From the NCBI RefSeq assembly GCF_014640615.1, contig NZ_BMHH01000027.1, positions 1-42,974 on the forward strand: DNA of 42,974 nucleotides, in the 5' to 3' direction. Shown one piece after another: positions 40,721-42,974 of this stretch. The stretch's first letter is position 1; every line of letters begins with the position of its first letter. Below the pieces are notes generated by a model. The model ran no database searches. It was not told where the DNA came from and saw nothing but the letters and a program-made list of their open reading frames with translations. This DNA comes from Paramesorhizobium endophyticum (GTDB lineage Bacteria; Pseudomonadota; Alphaproteobacteria; Rhizobiales; Rhizobiaceae). Position numbers and translations under genes: made by a program.

Positions 40721-40760
40721 TTGCCAAAATTACAAATCCGGACTATATATCTGGATATAG
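40721..40760 (+). promoter_or_regulatory. vapBC promoter with overlapping operator
   Basis: TTGCCA (40721-40726) and TATATA (40744-40749) are separated by exactly 17 bp. The inverted repeat ctatat (40743-40748) / atatag (40755-40760) overlaps the -10 box, as expected for autorepression by the antitoxin. The antitoxin start is 15 bp further on. Confidence 0.65.
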
Positions 40761-40774
40761 CATGGAGGCAGGTC

Positions 40775-41077
40775 ATGGGCAATACCGCACAGAAGAGAGC
40801 GATCAAGAATTATCGCGCGCGCCTGACGCAGCGCGGCTTCAAGCGCTTTGAAGTCATGGCGCTCGAATCCGACCGCGAACTGATCCGATCTCTCGCGCGT
40901 CAGCTGGCCGAGGAAGGACCGGAATCGGAGCAGGCGCGGCAAGCCGTGAAAACCCTCGTCGCAGGCGAGCCGCCCAAGCCCGGTGGCATTCTCGCCGCTT
41001 TGCGCCGCTCGCCGTTGGTTGGCGCTGACCTCGATCTCTCCCGCCCGCGTGAAGAGGGGCGCAAGGTCGATCTGTGA
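40775..41077 (+). CDS. vapB: VapB-like antitoxin
   Basis: 100 residues. GFKRFEVMALESDRELIRSLARQLAEEG is a ribbon-helix-helix-like DNA-binding part, and GGILAALRRSPLVGADLDLSRPREEGRKVDL is the typical C-terminal toxin-binding tail. It overlaps vapC by 4 bp. A GGAGG ribosome site lies upstream, and the promoter at 40721-40760 carries a dyad for autoregulation. Confidence 0.85.
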   Translation: MGNTAQKRAIKNYRARLTQRGFKRFEVMALESDRELIRSLARQLAEEGPESEQARQAVKTLVAGEPPKPGGILAALRRSPLVGADLDLSRPREEGRKVDL

Positions 41078-41505
41078 CGCGCTATCTTCTCGACACCAAC
41101 ATAATCAGTAACGTCATCAAGCCGCAACCGTCGGAATCACTCCTTGCCTGGATGGCTGCGCAGCGCGATGAGGATCTGTTCATTACCTCGCTGACAGTTG
41201 CGGAAATCCGACGCGGCATTCTCGAAAAGCCGCGTGGGAAGAAAAGAGATGCTCTCGAGGCTTGGTTTGCCGGGCCGGAAGGGCCGCAGGCGCTGTTCGC
41301 GGGACGCGTCCTCGTCTTCGATGACAAGGCTGGGTTGATCTGGGCACGGTTGATGGCGGAGGGGAAGATTGCCGGCCGACCGCGCAGTGCGCTCGATATG
41401 ATCATCGCCGCCGTCGCCGGAGCCAATGACTGTGTCGTCGTCACGGATAACGAGAAGGATTTTGCCGGGCTTCAGATCATCAATCCAATGCGGGCCGCAA
41501 CGTGA
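41074..41505 (+). CDS. vapC: VapC PIN-domain toxin ribonuclease
   Basis: 143 residues with a GTG start. The PIN acidic residues are D in YLLDTNIISNV, E in TVAEIRRGI, D in SALDMIIAAVA and D in VVVTDNEKDF. VapC toxins cut tRNA or rRNA to arrest growth. With VapB it stabilises the inserted recombinase module. Length and motifs are complete. Confidence 0.93.
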   Translation: MTRYLLDTNIISNVIKPQPSESLLAWMAAQRDEDLFITSLTVAEIRRGILEKPRGKKRDALEAWFAGPEGPQALFAGRVLVFDDKAGLIWARLMAEGKIAGRPRSALDMIIAAVAGANDCVVVTDNEKDFAGLQIINPMRAAT

Positions 41506-41564
41506 GCAGCGCCGGGCTGCCTTGATCGAACCACGCCTTCCCGTGCGGTCGGGCCAGCGTCTCG

Positions 41565-41596
41565 TCCGATCCATTCTTAGTCCGATCCATTCTTAG
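41565..41596 (+). repeat. Tandem 16-bp duplication
   Basis: tccgatccattcttag occurs twice back to back (41565-41580 and 41581-41596), upstream of the DUF2493 gene. Replication slippage or a recombination scar are both possible. Confidence 0.7.
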
Positions 41597-41676
41597 AGTG
41601 AGAGTGCCGACCGGGGTTCTGTGACGGGGTGAGCCTGGAAGAGAGGCTTCCGGTGCCCGTCATGGAGACTGGTGCC

Positions 41677-42459
41677 ATGAATATGCAAGTTCTGAATGGC
41701 CGGCGCGATGTGAGTGGCGGCTACAAAGTCGATGTCAGTCGCGGCGAGCGCGTCGGCCGCACCGTCAATCTCTTTCACCGCGCTGCCAACCGGGTGGAGC
41801 GCGAACTCGACGACAATGAGCAGGCGCAGCGCCGCCTTCAGCGGGAACAGGACGGCAGCGAGGTGAAGTCGGTCGAACTCGAACGCCGTACGGCAGAAGG
41901 GCAAACGCTTATCGAGCGGCGCAACAGCATGGAACTCTTCCGTGACCTCTCGGCGGAAGCTTTCGAGCACCGCACCGGCACCGCCTGGCGCCCGCGAGCC
42001 GGCTCGATGGTCAATCATCGCAACCTGACCTCGGCGATGATCGACAGCCGCGACTTCCTCGCCGCAAAGCGCCGGGCCGAAGCCGAGGTGCTGCTGCCCG
42101 CCGGCCCCAAGGTTGCCGTAACCGGAGGCGGCGACTTCAACGACCACCGCCTGATCTGGGAGAAGCTCGATAAGGTCCGCGCCAAGCACCCAGACATGGT
42201 GCTGCTGCACGGCGGCACGCCGAAGGGCGCCGAACTGATCGCCTCCCGCTGGGCAGATAGCCGCAAAGTGCCGCAGGTGGCTTTTCGCCCGGACTGGACG
42301 AAGCACGGCAAGGCCGCACCCTTCAAGCGCAACGACGCCATGCTCGATGTCCTGCCGGTCGGTGTCCTCGTCTTTCCCGGCACCGGGATCCAGGAGAACC
42401 TTGCGGACAAGGCCCGCAAGCTCGGCATCCCCGTCATGAAGTTCGACGGCGGCGCATAA
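41677..42459 (+). CDS. DUF2493 (SLOG-family) protein
   Basis: 260 residues. The N-terminal half is helical and charged (RAANRVERELDDNEQAQRR). The C-terminal half is a Rossmann-like DUF2493 domain: KVAVTGGGDFNDHRLIWEKLD, MVLLHGGTPKGAELIASRWA and GVLVFPGTGIQENLADKARK. SLOG proteins bind nucleotide-derived ligands, and this type is common in the leading regions of alphaproteobacterial elements, near ardC. The start at 41677 is preferred to the GTG at 41629, because the upstream DNA looks like a stem-rich leader. Confidence 0.85.
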   Translation: MNMQVLNGRRDVSGGYKVDVSRGERVGRTVNLFHRAANRVERELDDNEQAQRRLQREQDGSEVKSVELERRTAEGQTLIERRNSMELFRDLSAEAFEHRTGTAWRPRAGSMVNHRNLTSAMIDSRDFLAAKRRAEAEVLLPAGPKVAVTGGGDFNDHRLIWEKLDKVRAKHPDMVLLHGGTPKGAELIASRWADSRKVPQVAFRPDWTKHGKAAPFKRNDAMLDVLPVGVLVFPGTGIQENLADKARKLGIPVMKFDGGA

Positions 42460-42462
42460 AGC

Positions 42463-42484
42463 GCCGCCGCTCGGCGGCTGTTTC
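42463..42484 (+). terminator. Possible terminator after the DUF2493 gene
   Basis: gccgcc (42463-42468) and ggcggc (42473-42478) form a perfect stem with a gctc loop just after the stop codon, followed by tgtttc. The T-run is short, so it may be weak. Confidence 0.45.
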
Positions 42485-42597
42485 AGCCAGGGAGTGCCCA
42501 CGAAGCATTGAAAGACGATACTTCGTAGCGGTTCCGATCCTTCAACGACAATCGCGGCAGCGCGCGAAGGCCACCGGTAAGACCGGCCTTATTCTCA

Positions 42598-42900
42598 TTA
42601 GAGGGTCTGTAGCAGTTCGATGACGTTTCCCCATGGGTCGGTGAAGAATGCGACGCGCACGCTCCAGTGGGCATTGTCGACAGGATCGAGGACGACGCGG
42701 ATGTCTCGAGCTTTCAGTTCCGCCACCGCCTGATCGACATCATCGACCCAGACGCCCAGGTGATGCCATCCGTGCAGACGGAAGCTGTCGTAAAGATCGC
42801 CGTTCCCGGGTCGCTCTTCGGCGCCTTCCCCGGATACCAATTCCAGCCTGACCGGATCAGTGCCCTCCATTGCCATCTCGGTGAATGTCATACCATTCAA
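42598..42900 (-). pseudogene. VOC-family (glyoxalase/dioxygenase superfamily) gene, N-terminus missing
   Basis: 100 residues carrying the second half of a VOC domain: LHGWHHLGVWVDDVDQAVAELKARDIRVVLDP and VRVAFFTDPWGNVIELLQTL, with the metal-ligand His and Glu typical of this half. The usual N-terminal unit is absent. The frame reaches a stop near 42935 with only a TTG start at 42900. It is either truncated or frameshifted close to the window edge, and lies outside the recognisable mobile backbone. The function cannot be assigned. Confidence 0.55.
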
Positions 42901-42974
42901 GTCGAAGGTGCGTATTCCAATGAAACCGGACGGAGATTCCGATCATTAACCGGACGCTTTTTCCAGCGTAATAC

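Noticed and set aside
41593-42501. 302-residue minus-strand frame opposite the DUF2493 gene
   Set aside because: It is a shadow frame. The plus strand carries clear DUF2493 motifs.

Overview
The window looks like part of an integrative or mobilizable element from an alphaproteobacterium. The backbone order (DUF2285 proteins, an AlpA/MerR-like HTH protein, an RPA-type replication initiator, ParA, DUF2840, a TraF-like S26 peptidase, DUF736, a lytic transglycosylase and a DUF3363 relaxase), the GC-rich codon use and the insertion sequences fit Rhizobiales (for example Brucellaceae/Ochrobactrum) or sphingomonads. The genus is an inference. No rRNA, tRNA or CRISPR array was seen, and no conjugative secretion genes lie in the window.

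Layout. (1) 1-3644: a minus-strand large serine recombinase running off the left edge, a HigBA-like toxin-antitoxin pair, a small recombinase-associated protein, and a complete IS3-family element with a 4-bp target duplication. (2) 4022-8217: a two-gene minus-strand cassette of a PD-(D/E)XK-like nuclease and a Ski2-like helicase, resembling Hachiman/AbpAB. (3) 8800-17860: ardA, then the replication, partition and mobilization backbone. A replication origin (DnaA boxes, three iterons, AT-rich block) appears to be embedded in the 3' end of repA. A hairpin-rich stretch just before the relaxase gene is a candidate oriT. (4) 17891-23691: a cargo block of a membrane protein, an NAD(P)H-dependent oxidoreductase, a LysR regulator, an EmrAB-like efflux pair and an AraC regulator. 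(5) 24021-25255: a second IS3-family element without target duplication, which beheads a MmeI-like DNA methyltransferase. (6) 25256-31781: a tightly packed plus-strand defence operon (methyltransferase remnant, membrane-anchored protein, AbiJ/HEPN-like protein, DEAD/DEAH helicase, GIY-YIG nuclease, SIR2-like protein). (7) 31798-38066: a GmrSD-like DUF262/DUF1524 nuclease divergent from a short-Argonaute operon. (8) 38067-42974: an ardC leader and the first codons of ardC cut off by a second serine recombinase module, then VapBC, a DUF2493 protein and a truncated VOC-family gene.

The strongest result is the two-gene short prokaryotic Argonaute system at 34043-38066. The partner protein carries an intact SIR2 NADase-like domain and a C-terminal APAZ region, as in SPARSA systems. 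Between them is a RecG/Schlafen-associated GHKL-type ATPase-like domain (HATPase_c_4 type), giving 851 residues instead of the usual 500-600. The second main candidate is the helicase/GIY-YIG/HEPN/SIR2 operon at 25256-31781, which I cannot match to a named system. The third is the divergent Hachiman-like pair at 4022-8217. The element therefore carries at least four candidate defence loci, two antirestriction genes (one broken) and two toxin-antitoxin pairs.
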